From assembly GCF_004014855.1 (NCBI RefSeq), contig NZ_CP034930.1, forward strand, positions 930,001 to 994,000: a stretch of DNA of 64,000 nt, read 5' to 3'. This document shows positions 35,774 to 44,960 of the stretch, in pieces. The notes beneath the pieces are model-generated. The model was given only the letters and a program-made list of their open reading frames with translations. It was not told where the DNA came from and searched no databases. Every line of letters begins with the position of its first letter. The stretch's first letter is position 1. The translations under genes and the position numbers were made by a program. The stretch is from Apibacter raozihei (GTDB lineage Bacteria; Bacteroidota; Bacteroidia; Flavobacteriales; Weeksellaceae).

Positions 35774-36991
35774 TCAAAAATAGTCAGAAAAGTAAGGTTG
35801 TTCTTTAGGAATTATATTCTCAAGTGTCCTCAGCATTTTAAAGCTGGTTTTCAAACGTTCAATTTTATAAAAGTAAGAAGGACTTCGGTAACTCATTAGC
35901 ATAGCTGTTAAAGTACAGATATCAAGTTCTACGGACGGGCCAATGGGCTCTTTTATAATTTCAATTTTTCCTTTTTTTGACCAATGAAGTCCAAAAGGAC
36001 CATTATTCCATTTTGCAATCGGATCGGAAATAAGAAAATGAAAAGGGCGGGAACTGAATAAAAAAGGATACTTTTCTAAAAATGCTTCCACATCTACTAT
36101 TCTTGCCATATAATAAGGCTTTATAGTTTGCATAATCTGACTATCATCAAGCAAAAATGCAATAGGGTCATTCTTATATATATTTCCTTTAACGCTGTTC
36201 ACCATCGAGAAATGCGCTGAAATAAAATTCCAAAGACCTTTTTGTGATTCCATATCAAGATATATAAGTTCTTTAATATTGAAAACATCACCACTTATCC
36301 AATACATAACATATCCCATAGGTTCATCATGGTTATTATAATAAACAGCCGCATATCTTTCATCTTCATTTTCCCACCTCCAATATTCTTCCCATTCATA
36401 TTGTCCTCGTATCAAAGCTCCGTGGTTAGTCTGTGCGAATCTGTTATATGTGTTTATTACATCTATGTCATCAACAGGCTTTCTTTCCACATATCCCGGC
36501 AGATCTATATGTTTAGGAAGCTGAGAGTCTTTGATAGTAAAAGTCATATGATCAGACATGATTTCCCATCCTTTTCTTCTATAATAAGGAACTGAATAAG
36601 GATATAAATAGGATATAGTTTGTCCTTTTTCTTTCATTCGTTCCAGCCCCGTAATAATCAAATTGTTCATTAAGCCCATATTGGCATATTCAGGATAAGT
36701 ACCTACGCCGGTTAAACCTCCCATTTTTACAATTTTTCCGTGAATATTTACCCTGCAAGGGTAAATACACAATTGAGACACCAGATGCTCATCATTAAAC
36801 CAGCCTATAGCATCAGCTCGTTGTAAAATTGGTCTTTTAGATCGCATAATTTCACCTTCTTCATACCCGCTATCTTCTAAAATTTTATTGGTTACCTGAA
36901 ATACGTAGCGCAATAATTCGTTGTATTGGTCTAAATGCTGCACTCCAATTTCACGAAATTGCAATTCTTTCCTAAGTTTTTTGTTAGCCAT
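35774..36991 (-). CDS. Eis-like GNAT acetyltransferase with sterol-carrier-like C-terminus
   Basis: The 405-residue product has the two tandem GNAT regions plus C-terminal SCP2-like domain of the Eis family. Visible are VKMGGLTGVGTYPEYANMGLMNNLI (acetyl-CoA loop, about 88-112), YLYPYSVPYYRRKGWE, and a C-terminal FGLHWSKKGKIEI. Eis enzymes acetylate amines such as aminoglycosides or protein lysines. Which applies here is unknown. Length fits the family. It shares no promoter with the neighbouring ThrE genes, which lie upstream on the same strand. Confidence 0.85.
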   Translation of the reverse strand: MANKKLRKELQFREIGVQHLDQYNELLRYVFQVTNKILEDSGYEEGEIMRSKRPILQRADAIGWFNDEHLVSQLCIYPCRVNIHGKIVKMGGLTGVGTYPEYANMGLMNNLIITGLERMKEKGQTISYLYPYSVPYYRRKGWEIMSDHMTFTIKDSQLPKHIDLPGYVERKPVDDIDVINTYNRFAQTNHGALIRGQYEWEEYWRWENEDERYAAVYYNNHDEPMGYVMYWISGDVFNIKELIYLDMESQKGLWNFISAHFSMVNSVKGNIYKNDPIAFLLDDSQIMQTIKPYYMARIVDVEAFLEKYPFLFSSRPFHFLISDPIAKWNNGPFGLHWSKKGKIEIIKEPIGPSVELDICTLTAMLMSYRSPSYFYKIERLKTSFKMLRTLENIIPKEQPYFSDYF

Positions 36992-37076
36992 ATAAGTATA
37001 ATTCAGGCAGTAGATACGAAAAAGCTAGTTTACGGTAAATATACAAATTTTACTATTCCTCTGTTAGTGTCAAAAA

Positions 37077-37652
37077 TTAGTGTTCCGAAGTTTCTGAATT
37101 TTTTTTCTTTTTAAGAACATTAAGTTTTGAGAAAAATAATTGATCAAGATGAGTTTTTTTAACAGATCTGGTTTTAAAAATAAGTAGGGGAAAAACAACA
37201 CCAAAAGCAAGAGATAGCAAAGTAAAACCGGTTCTGGTAACTTTTTCGAGCATTTCTACCAAATAATTAAACTGTAGAGGTTCTCCTTCTTTTAATGTCA
37301 TTACTTCAATTAATGAAATCATAAATTCATATCCGGGTTTTCCAGGAATAATATTAATAACTGCAGGTATCGTGAAAACAATAGGGGGTGTGTGTACTTT
37401 ATGCGCAAAATAGACACCTAAAACTCCTACAAGACTTGCCGAAATAAAACTGGCAAATACAATTTGGTCGTCAAACCAATGTAGTAAAAAAGCTCTGCAG
37501 CTAAATCCCAGTCCACCTAAAACAGCAACTACCCACATAGATCGTCTGGGTGTCGTAAATATCACTGCAAAACCGAGAGATACCCACATTGACCAGAATA
37601 TTTTTTCCCATACAGATACTTCAAGTGAAGTAAATAAATTAATGAAATCCAT
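37077..37652 (-). CDS. threonine/serine exporter, ThrE C-terminal half (DUF3815)
   Basis: The protein (191 residues from the ATG at 37650-37652) has about five membrane helices and matches the C-terminal domain of ThrE-type exporters. It has the family segments FTTPRRS and PAVINIIPGKPGYEFM. A longer frame begins 63 bp upstream, but that would add residues overlapping the partner gene. The start I chose gives a 14-bp overlap with the N-terminal-half gene. In Corynebacterium both halves form a single protein; here they are separate and translationally coupled, as in two-component family members. The soluble tail after residue 160 is Lys-rich. Confidence 0.85.
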   Translation of the reverse strand: MDFINLFTSLEVSVWEKIFWSMWVSLGFAVIFTTPRRSMWVVAVLGGLGFSCRAFLLHWFDDQIVFASFISASLVGVLGVYFAHKVHTPPIVFTIPAVINIIPGKPGYEFMISLIEVMTLKEGEPLQFNYLVEMLEKVTRTGFTLLSLAFGVVFPLLIFKTRSVKKTHLDQLFFSKLNVLKKKKNSETSEH

Positions 37653-38412
37653 AACCAAATAGAAATAATGATAAAAATAAGCCCATTGCAATAACAAATA
37701 TAAGTACAGATCCATGCACCCCTCTGGCTATACCTTGGGCTACATAACCTTCTAAAATATCAATAAAAGAATTGATAAGAGGAACTCCCGGAATTAAAAA
37801 AAGCACACTGGCTGCAAAAGCACTATTAAGATCTAATCCGGTTAAAATTCTGAAAATGTTTACAGTTGATACTGCTGTAAAAGAAGCTAAAGCAAATACT
37901 ATAAATATATTAAATTTTTTTTCTGTGAAAAATTGCCGGATAATAAGCCCTAGTACAGTTGCCAGAAAAGTAATTAAAAATTCTGGCCAGCTTCCACCCA
38001 AAATACGGCTAAGGCTGGCACCCGCTAAACCTACAAATAACCATATGCTAGGTTTTGAGTAGTGTCGGATTTTTTTTATTCGGTTAAAATGTTCATTTAC
38101 CTGGTATGCATCCAGTTTTTCATTAACTACTCTCCATGATAAAATGCTTATCTCAGATATAATTTCAAAATTGACTCCTATATTTGGAATAGCCCTTACT
38201 ATTGTATGCATTTCGTTGGTTTCTTTATTTCTCACGCTTAAGACTACCCCGGAAAGAGAAAAGAAAAAGTCGGCTTCATAGCCCAGACCTTGTGCAATTC
38301 TTTGGGTATTTTTCAACGTTCGGGAGGTGTTGGCTCCATTCATCATTAGCGTTATCGCTACTTCAGATAAGAATTCTCCAACAAATTTTATTTCTATTGA
38401 GGAATTATTCAT
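37639..38412 (-). CDS. threonine/serine exporter, ThrE N-terminal half (DUF1212)
   Basis: The 257-residue protein has a soluble start (residues 1-115, with GANTSRTLKNTQRIAQGLGYEADFF) and five membrane helices after KPSIWLFVGLAGASLSRILGG. The motif FLIPGVPLINSFIDILEGY near residue 210 is typical of the ThrE N-terminal unit and is thought to line the path. The partner half follows with an overlap. Together they should export threonine or serine using the proton gradient. Confidence 0.88.
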   Translation of the reverse strand: MNNSSIEIKFVGEFLSEVAITLMMNGANTSRTLKNTQRIAQGLGYEADFFFSLSGVVLSVRNKETNEMHTIVRAIPNIGVNFEIISEISILSWRVVNEKLDAYQVNEHFNRIKKIRHYSKPSIWLFVGLAGASLSRILGGSWPEFLITFLATVLGLIIRQFFTEKKFNIFIVFALASFTAVSTVNIFRILTGLDLNSAFAASVLFLIPGVPLINSFIDILEGYVAQGIARGVHGSVLIFVIAMGLFLSLFLFGYGFH

Positions 38413-38576
38413 ATATAATTAAGATATAGAAATGCAAAATTAATAACAACAACGACTAGTTTTCATATAAAAACGATAAACATGATAACAATCACAAAAT
38501 TTGTACAGTTTTTGCATTGTAATAGATTACGTTAATGGTTATTATTAAATTTGTTTACAACCTAAAGAATTAGATT

Positions 38577-39146
38577 ATGAAAAATATTGCATTAGTTTCA
38601 TTACTTTATTTATTAATAAGCTGTCAGACCAATAACCTGGCAGTTGATTATGACCAGTCGTTTAACTTTAATAATGTTAAAACCTATAATTATTACAACG
38701 ATAATAATTTAAAGGTTAATCAAATAGATAGTGCAAACTTTATAAGGAATTTAGATCAGGCTTTATACTCCAAAGGTTTGGTAAAAGATATAAACAATCC
38801 AGATATATTGATAGCTGTTCAGGTTTATAATCAGGCAGAGAATAGGACTTCGAACATTGCTAGCATTGGATTAGGGGGTGGTAGCAGGTGGTTTGGACTT
38901 GGTACGAGTGTAGGTATACCAATTCGTAAGAAAGTAATGAATTATTCTTTTCAAATAGATTTTGATGATGCTATAACCAAAAAGCTGATATGGACAGGAC
39001 AGACGGTAAATACAATTTCGTATAATGCTACATCAGAAGCTAAAAACTCTTTTTATACATCCAATATACAATCACTATTAAAAAAATATCCCCCTCAAAT
39101 GAATAGTAAAAAGACTAAGTCTAAGAAAAGTAATTATTACAATTGA
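38577..39146 (+). CDS. DUF4136 lipoprotein
   Basis: The 189-residue protein has a lipobox ending at Cys16 (LLISC), so it should be lipid-anchored in the outer membrane. The DUF4136 pattern is visible in VDYDQSFNFNNVKTYNY near the start and in KLIWTGQTVNT in the C-terminal part. Family function is unknown. The end is Lys/Ser-rich (MNSKKTKSKKSNYYN). It is monocistronic: the ThrE genes diverge from it and a strong terminator follows. Confidence 0.85.
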   Translation: MKNIALVSLLYLLISCQTNNLAVDYDQSFNFNNVKTYNYYNDNNLKVNQIDSANFIRNLDQALYSKGLVKDINNPDILIAVQVYNQAENRTSNIASIGLGGGSRWFGLGTSVGIPIRKKVMNYSFQIDFDDAITKKLIWTGQTVNTISYNATSEAKNSFYTSNIQSLLKKYPPQMNSKKTKSKKSNYYN

Positions 39147-39170
39147 TTTGCAATTTAATAGATAAACATA

Positions 39171-39200
39171 AAGCTCTATCCTTAAGGATAGAGCTTTTTT
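39171..39200 (+). terminator. terminator of the DUF4136 gene
   Basis: AAGCTCTATCC (39171-39181) and GGATAGAGCTT (39186-39196) form an 11-bp perfect stem with a TTAA loop, followed by T. Confidence 0.9.
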
Positions 39201-39508
39201 CTTATACTAAGCAGTAAATTTTTTTTTACATTCTTTATTTAACAGTTTAAATTTTTAGCGTTTTTAGTAAAATATATTTGTTTACTAAATAGTATATTTT
39301 ATTAAACTCACAGAATATAAGTACTATAGAGTGTTTAATATTAAACTGAAAAACGAATTAATTTATCTTAACAATTTCTAAATTATTTTTCATTGATTTT
39401 TTTTATTTAAATAGCTTTGTATAAAGTACTTTCATATAATTTTTTTAATAAGAAATATCGTTATAATTAGTAACAGGTTAAAATATGATAAAATTCATTA
39501 TTTAATTC
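39201..39508. other. gene-free AT-rich stretch before the sugar operon promoter
   Basis: No coding frame or hairpin is convincing in this stretch. The sugar operon promoter follows immediately to the right. Confidence 0.4.
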
Positions 39509-39539
39509 TTTGTTTAAACGGTTAAATAAAATAAATTTG
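39509..39539 (+). promoter_or_regulatory. promoter of the sugar operon with LacI-type operator in the spacer
   Basis: TTTG (39509-39512), exactly 19 bp, then TAAATTTG (39532-39539) is a complete Bacteroidota promoter. The spacer begins with TTTAAACGGTTAAA (39513-39526), which is symmetric around CG (TTTAA-n-CG-n-TTAAA), the centre expected for LacI/GalR regulators. The regulator is encoded two genes along. Binding here would block RNA polymerase directly. Confidence 0.8.
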
Positions 39540-39577
39540 CGAAATAAACCACAAAAGTCTAACTAAATTTTTTTAAT

Positions 39578-40915
39578 ATGAATACCAAATATCTATACTG
39601 GATTACTTTTATAGCGGTTAATGGGGGACTGTTATTCGGATTGAATATGGCAGGTATAGCGGGTGCTAATGACTTAATAAAAAATGACTTTAGTTTAAGT
39701 GATTCGGGTCTGGGTACTGTTGCTAGTTTTTTAATGATTGGTTGCTTAATAGGAGCACTTTTTACAGGAAAGTTTGCTGAAAAATACGGAAGAAAAAAAG
39801 TAATGTTGGTGACTGCTTTGCTTTACGTTATTTCTTCTTTAGGATGTGCATTTGCAGAAGGTTTTGCAGGTTTAACCTTTTTTAGGGTTCTTTCCGGTTT
39901 TGCTGTAGGAGCAACATCGGTTGTCGGGCCTATGTATATATCTGAAATTTCGCCTGCAAGTAAACGAGGAACCTTGGTATCATTCAATCAATTTGCTATA
40001 ACTATAGGTATATTTTTAGCATATGTATTTGATTATTTTTTGATCAACCTGGGTGAAAACAGTTGGAGGTATATGCTTGCTGTTCCTGCATTATTTGGTG
40101 TTTTGTATTTAATATTTCTTCTTACTTCTTTTCCAGAAAGTCCAAGATGGTTGCTTGCTAATAATAAAAAAGAACAGGCAGTTTCAGTACTTCAAAAAAT
40201 CGGGGGAAAAAATTATGTAGATAATGAACTTCCTGATATGGAAAACTCAATAAATTCAGAATTGAATAAGGATAAAGTCAGTTTGAAAGAACTATTTTCA
40301 GGTAAAACAGGAAAAATAGTGTTGATAGGAACTCTTATTGCTGCATTTCAGCAAATAACGGGAATCAATGCGGTATTAATTTTTGCACCTGATATTTTTC
40401 GCTCTGCAGGTGTAGGAGGTGACACAGCATTGTTACAATCTATGGTTGTAGGACTAGTAAATGTTTTAATGACGATTGTTGCTTTAAAATTAGTTGATAC
40501 CAAAGGGCGTAAAACTTTATTGTTATGGGGGGCTTTCGGTATGATAGTATCATTGGCATATCTTACCTTTGCTTTTTCTCAATCCGAGAAAAATACATGG
40601 GGAGTTCTAATCGCTCTTTTAGGATATATTTCTTTCTTTGCGGCTTCTTTTGCACCTGTTATGTGGGTAATTATATCTGAGATTTATCCTAATAGGATTA
40701 AAGGTTTGGCTATGTCTTTTTCAACAGCTGTAAGTTGGGGATGTACTTTTTTAACCGTTTATTTTGCCCCGATAATCAGAGCAGACTTAGGAGACAGTGC
40801 ATTGTTTGGAATTTTTGGTATATTTACGGTAATAGCGTTTATATTTGTTAGAATTTGGATTCCTGAAACTAAGGGAAAATCATTGGAACAAATTGAAAAA
40901 GAGCTAGGATTATAG
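39578..40915 (+). CDS. MFS sugar porter
   Basis: The 445-residue, 12-helix protein belongs to the sugar porter family. It has GRKK after helix 2, the ESPRWLL motif before the central loop (PESPRWLLANNKKE), the sugar-binding QQITGIN in helix 7, and the C-terminal PETKGKSLE signature. Import of a hexose with protons is expected. The downstream fructokinase suggests fructose, or mannose or sucrose after cleavage; no invertase is in the window. The start MNTKYLYW is supported by the promoter at 39509-39539. Confidence 0.93.
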   Translation: MNTKYLYWITFIAVNGGLLFGLNMAGIAGANDLIKNDFSLSDSGLGTVASFLMIGCLIGALFTGKFAEKYGRKKVMLVTALLYVISSLGCAFAEGFAGLTFFRVLSGFAVGATSVVGPMYISEISPASKRGTLVSFNQFAITIGIFLAYVFDYFLINLGENSWRYMLAVPALFGVLYLIFLLTSFPESPRWLLANNKKEQAVSVLQKIGGKNYVDNELPDMENSINSELNKDKVSLKELFSGKTGKIVLIGTLIAAFQQITGINAVLIFAPDIFRSAGVGGDTALLQSMVVGLVNVLMTIVALKLVDTKGRKTLLLWGAFGMIVSLAYLTFAFSQSEKNTWGVLIALLGYISFFAASFAPVMWVIISEIYPNRIKGLAMSFSTAVSWGCTFLTVYFAPIIRADLGDSALFGIFGIFTVIAFIFVRIWIPETKGKSLEQIEKELGL

Positions 40916-40950
40916 TAATGATAAACTAAAAATTTAATGATAATTTAACT

Positions 40951-41958
40951 ATGAAAAGAGTCTCAATTAAAGATGTTGCTTTAAAAGTAGGTGTATCTAC
41001 AGCATTGGTTTCTTATGTAATGAATGGGCGCCATACAGACAGAATTAATAAGGATACGGCTAAAAAAATAAAAAAAGCCGCTAAAGAGTTAAATTATAGA
41101 CCTAGTAAGATTGCTCAAAGTCTTAAATCTAACCGGACCAATTCTATTGCACTCTTAGTAGCGGATATAGCAAATCCGTTCGCTTCTCAGATTGCAAGAA
41201 TTATTGAAGATGAAGTCAGTAAGAAAGGATATGTTGTTCTTATAGGAAGTTCAGATGAAAAAGCAGAAAAGCTTAAGCAGCTTATAGATTTATTTATGAA
41301 CAGGCAGGTAGATGGTTTTATCATAGCTCCGGTTCAGGGATCTGAAAAGTGTATACAAGAATTAATCAAAGCTAAGGCTCCTTTAGTTTTAATAGATAGA
41401 TATTTTGAAAATATGAAGGTTCCGGTAATTACAACTAATAATTATGGTATAGCTTATCAGGCAACTGAACATTTAATAAAAAGAGGAAGAAAAAATATTG
41501 GTGTTTTAGCTTATAATACAAATTTGCTTCACTTAAACGAAAGGGTTAATGGTTACAAAAGAGCCTTGCAGGATCATGGCATTTCAGACAATCCTGATAA
41601 TGTAAAATATATCAATGAAATTGAAATACAAAAAGAAGTAGATCTAGCGCTGGAAAATTTATTTTCTGCAGATGATAAAATAGATGCATTATTTTTTACC
41701 ACTAATAAACTTGCAATTTCAGGATTAAAAAAAATAATGACTATGAATATCAAAATTCCTGAAGAATTAGCTTTGTTAACCTTTGATGAATCAGAAGCTT
41801 TTGAAATTTTTAAAACTCCTGTAACTCATATAAAACAGCCTTTGCAGGATATAGCCAGAGAATCTGTTGAGATTCTTACCGGAATCATCGAAAATAAAAA
41901 TTTAAAGTACAAACCAAGAGTTTATAATTCAAAATTAATAATAAAACAATCTACCTAA
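40951..41958 (+). CDS. LacI/GalR-family transcriptional regulator
   Basis: The 335-residue protein has an N-terminal helix-turn-helix (SIKDVALKVGVSTALVSYVMNG, with the hinge near RPSKIAQSLKSNRT), then a periplasmic-binding-protein-like effector domain. In the effector domain, IALLVADIANPFASQIARIIE, DGFIIAP and LLTFDE are typical. It lies between porter and fructokinase genes with short gaps (35 and 10 bp). Autoregulation and repression of the whole operon through the operator at 39513-39526 is inferred from position. Sugar or phosphosugar would be the effector. Confidence 0.93.
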   Translation: MKRVSIKDVALKVGVSTALVSYVMNGRHTDRINKDTAKKIKKAAKELNYRPSKIAQSLKSNRTNSIALLVADIANPFASQIARIIEDEVSKKGYVVLIGSSDEKAEKLKQLIDLFMNRQVDGFIIAPVQGSEKCIQELIKAKAPLVLIDRYFENMKVPVITTNNYGIAYQATEHLIKRGRKNIGVLAYNTNLLHLNERVNGYKRALQDHGISDNPDNVKYINEIEIQKEVDLALENLFSADDKIDALFFTTNKLAISGLKKIMTMNIKIPEELALLTFDESEAFEIFKTPVTHIKQPLQDIARESVEILTGIIENKNLKYKPRVYNSKLIIKQST

Positions 41959-41968
41959 AATCATACAA

Positions 41969-42895
41969 ATGGGAAATGATATAAACACAAAAAAGTCAGT
42001 AATTTGCTTCGGAGAAATATTATGGGATATATTTCCTTCAGGAAAAAAAATTGGGGGTGCTCCCTTCAATGTTGCATACCATTTAAATAAAATGGGAGTG
42101 GATGGAAGAATGATTAGCTGTATAGGTAAAGATAAGCTGGGAGAAGAATTAATTTCACGCGTTAAAGAAGCATCCATATCTACAAAGGAATGTCAGGTAA
42201 ATGCTGAATATGATACCGGAACAGTTATAGCAGATATTGATGAAAATAATGAAGCCCATTATACAATAGTTGAACCAGTGGCCTGGGATTTTATTCAGTG
42301 GAAAGATGATTATGAGAATCTGGTTAAAAACTCTTCCGCTTTTGTTTTTGGAAGTTTAGGAACTAGAAACAATGTGTCAAAAAATACGTTGTTACAGTTA
42401 TTAAAACTGGCACCTTACAAAGTTTTTGATATAAATTTAAGACCTCCATATATTTCACAAGTATCAATAATAGAATTTATCAAACAATCGGATTTAGTAA
42501 AGATGAATAAAGCCGAATTAAGGCAATTACTGGAATGGATAGGGAAAGAATATACTACAGAAGAAGAAGCTGTAAAATACGTTCAGAAATGCTTCAATCT
42601 GGATGGGCTGATAATAACTAAAGGTAGTAAAGGAGCAGTATATTGTGATAAAGAACAATATATATTCTCTGAAGCAGTAAAAGTAGAAGTAAAAGATACG
42701 GTGGGTAGTGGTGATTCTTTTTTAGCTGGATTTCTTTCTAAAAAAGTCAACGGATTTTCTGCGTCAGAAGCTATGAAAGAAGCTATCTCTTTAGGGGCTT
42801 TTATTACTAATCACGAAGGAGCTTGTCCGGTATATGAGATAAACGATTTTCATGATTTTATAAAAAACAGAACTGAAAAAGAGGTACATATTTAA
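41969..42895 (+). CDS. fructokinase-like PfkB-family carbohydrate kinase
   Basis: The 308-residue protein has the PfkB-family signatures: GEILWDIFPSGKKIGGAPFNVAYHL near the start (sugar binding) and DTVGSGDSFLAGF (243-255) with catalytic Asp249 and the anion hole. ILWD..P..GGAP..A is characteristic of fructokinases. It should phosphorylate fructose or a similar ketose using ATP. It is the last gene of the sugar operon, 10 bp after the regulator gene. A shared terminator with fumarase lies at 43007-43040. Confidence 0.92.
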   Translation: MGNDINTKKSVICFGEILWDIFPSGKKIGGAPFNVAYHLNKMGVDGRMISCIGKDKLGEELISRVKEASISTKECQVNAEYDTGTVIADIDENNEAHYTIVEPVAWDFIQWKDDYENLVKNSSAFVFGSLGTRNNVSKNTLLQLLKLAPYKVFDINLRPPYISQVSIIEFIKQSDLVKMNKAELRQLLEWIGKEYTTEEEAVKYVQKCFNLDGLIITKGSKGAVYCDKEQYIFSEAVKVEVKDTVGSGDSFLAGFLSKKVNGFSASEAMKEAISLGAFITNHEGACPVYEINDFHDFIKNRTEKEVHI

Positions 42896-43006
42896 ACGAT
42901 TAACTTAATTAACACTTTAAAAAGTCTGTTCCTGTCATTCAGAAAGGGCAGACTTTTCATTTATTGAGTAGCATTAATAATTTAAAAGTATTTCTATAAA
43001 ATTATA

Positions 43007-43040
43007 AAAAAAGGCTGTGGAATTGCCCACAGCCTTTTTT
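43007..43040. terminator. bidirectional terminator between fructokinase and fumarase genes
   Basis: A 14-bp stem (43007-43020 with 43027-43040, core GGCTGTGG/CCACAGCC) with a 6-nt loop has A and T tracts at both feet. Confidence 0.92.
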
Positions 43041-43056
43041 CAATTATAAATTATAT

Positions 43057-44703
43057 TTATTGACAATTCGAAGAGCAATTGTTCGTTTTAATCTGTTCAA
43101 AAAAATCATTACCCTTATTATCTACCAGAATAAATGCTGGAAAATTTTCAACTTCTATTTTCCATATAGCTTCCATTCCCAGTTCAGGATATTCCAGGCA
43201 TTCTAAACTTTTAATATTGGATTGAGCCAGTATTGCTGCAGGCCCGCCGATACTGCCAAGATAAAAACCTCCGTGTTTCTTACAGGCATCAGTAACTTGT
43301 TTGCTTCGGTTACCCTTAGCAATCATAATAAGACTTCCTCCTTCCGATTGAAAAGAATCTACATAGGAATCCATTCTTCCGGCTGTGGTAGGTCCCATGG
43401 AACCAGAGGCGTAGCCTTGAGGCGTTTTTGCAGGCCCTGCGTAATATATAGGATGATCTTTAATATACGAAGGTAGTCCTTCACCATTATCTATTTTTTC
43501 CTGTAATTTAGCATGAGCAATATCTCTACCCACGATAATGGTTCCGGAAAGAGACAATCTTGTAGAAACAGGGTATTGAGATAATTCTTTTAGAATTTCG
43601 CTCATAGGCTGATCAAGATTAATTTTGATTCCACCTGCTTCACCTGCTTTCTGATATTCTTCAGGAATCAATCTGGCAGGATTATCCTCAAGTTTTTCAA
43701 GCCAGATACCCTCCTTATTGATTTTTGCTTTAATGTTTCGATCGGCAGAACAGGAAACTCCCATTCCCACTGGGCAGGAAGCACCATGTCGCGGAAGGCG
43801 TATTACACGAATGTCGTGGGCGAAAAATTTACCGCCGAACTGTGCACCTAACCCTAATTCCTGAGCTGCTTTTAACAATCTTTTTTCCATTTCTAAATCG
43901 CGGAAAGCACGTCCTCCTTCATTTCCGGATGTGGCCAGGTTATCATAATACTTAGTAGAGGCTAACTTAACGGTTTTAAGATTAGTTTCTGCAGAGGTTC
44001 CTCCGATAACAAAAGCAATATGATAAGGAGGGCAGGCAGCAGTACCCAAAGATTTCATTTTATCAACTAAAAATGAAAACAGCTTTTCAGGAGTAAGTAA
44101 AGCTTTCGTTTCCTGATATAAATAAGTTTTATTGGCAGAACCTCCCCCTTTAGCCACAAATAAAAATTTATATTCCTGTCCGTCTGTTGCATATAAATCG
44201 ATTTGAGCAGGTAGATTGGTTCCTGTGTTGACCTCTTGATACATATCCAGAGGAGCATTCTGTGAATATCTCAGGTTATCTGTTGTAAAAGTATTATAAA
44301 CTCCTCTTGAAAGTGATTCTTCATCTTTTCCGCCTGTCCAAACGTACTGACCTTTCTTACCCATTATTATCGCTGTACCCGTGTCCTGACAGAATGGAAG
44401 TATACCCTTGGAAGAAATCTCAGAATTTCTCAAGAAAGTCAAAGCCACAAATTTATCATTTTCGCTGGCTTCGGGATCTGATAAAATTGTTGCAACTTGT
44501 TGCTGATGTTCAGGTCGGAGTAAAAATTCTACATTGTGAAATGCATGCTGTGCCAGCAGTGTAAGCCCTTCAGGCTCAATTTTTAAAATTTCCTTTCCAT
44601 CAAATTCGGAGGTAGATATGTAATCCTTCGTTAATAAATAATACTCAGTGGAATCCTTTCCTTGTTCAAAAGTAGCCTGATACTTAAATTCAGTTGTTGC
44701 CAT
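43057..44703 (-). CDS. class I fumarate hydratase
   Basis: This Fe-S enzyme interconverts fumarate and malate in the citric acid cycle. The protein has about 548 residues from the ATG at 44701-44703, starting MATTEFKYQ. An upstream in-frame ATG at 44739 is within the -7 element (44737-44744), so it cannot be the usual start. [48 protein letters not shown] and [12 protein letters not shown] are class I motifs with cysteines for the 4Fe-4S cluster. The C-terminal tail NNCSSNCQ is Cys-rich. It is monocistronic. Confidence 0.95.
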   Translation of the reverse strand: MATTEFKYQATFEQGKDSTEYYLLTKDYISTSEFDGKEILKIEPEGLTLLAQHAFHNVEFLLRPEHQQQVATILSDPEASENDKFVALTFLRNSEISSKGILPFCQDTGTAIIMGKKGQYVWTGGKDEESLSRGVYNTFTTDNLRYSQNAPLDMYQEVNTGTNLPAQIDLYATDGQEYKFLFVAKGGGSANKTYLYQETKALLTPEKLFSFLVDKMKSLGTAACPPYHIAFVIGGTSAETNLKTVKLASTKYYDNLATSGNEGGRAFRDLEMEKRLLKAAQELGLGAQFGGKFFAHDIRVIRLPRHGASCPVGMGVSCSADRNIKAKINKEGIWLEKLEDNPARLIPEEYQKAGEAGGIKINLDQPMSEILKELSQYPVSTRLSLSGTIIVGRDIAHAKLQEKIDNGEGLPSYIKDHPIYYAGPAKTPQGYASGSMGPTTAGRMDSYVDSFQSEGGSLIMIAKGNRSKQVTDACKKHGGFYLGSIGGPAAILAQSNIKSLECLEYPELGMEAIWKIEVENFPAFILVDNKGNDFFEQIKTNNCSSNCQ

Positions 44704-44736
44704 ATTTTTTATTAGTTTGTAGTATGTGAATGATGG

Positions 44737-44744
44737 CAAAATTA
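44737..44744 (-). promoter_or_regulatory. fumarase -7 element
   Basis: On the minus strand this is TAATTTTG, 34 nt before the start codon at 44703. A palindrome-like site TTTAAACGGTTTTT lies 29 bp further upstream (44773-44786) and resembles the operator at 39513. Confidence 0.55.
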
Positions 44745-44904
44745 AGTATTGGGTAAATGTAAAAATATGATATTTAAACGGTTTTTATTATTAGTATGAT
44801 ATTTATAATCATTACAAATAAGAATTTTATTAATATTCCATCCATTTCTGTATTCATGTGTACTACATGACAGATGATTTAACCGGTTAATTATTGCAAA
44901 TAAA

Positions 44905-44930
44905 AAAATCCGGAAAAATGTCCGGATTTT
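44905..44930 (-). terminator. glutamine synthetase terminator
   Basis: AAAATCCGGA and TCCGGATTTT form a 10-bp stem with a 6-nt loop. The T tract is on the minus strand, after the stop of the glutamine synthetase gene. Confidence 0.85.
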
Positions 44931-44960
44931 AATAATACATTAATTTATAATTGGTTACAA

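Noticed and set aside
37653-37715. Longer N-terminus for the ThrE C-terminal half
   Set aside because: The added 21 residues overlap the partner gene more deeply and are not typical of the family; the ATG at 37652 gives the usual start.
44704-44739. Longer N-terminus for fumarase from 44739
   Set aside because: That ATG is inside the -7 promoter element; MATTEFKYQ at 44703 matches the family start.
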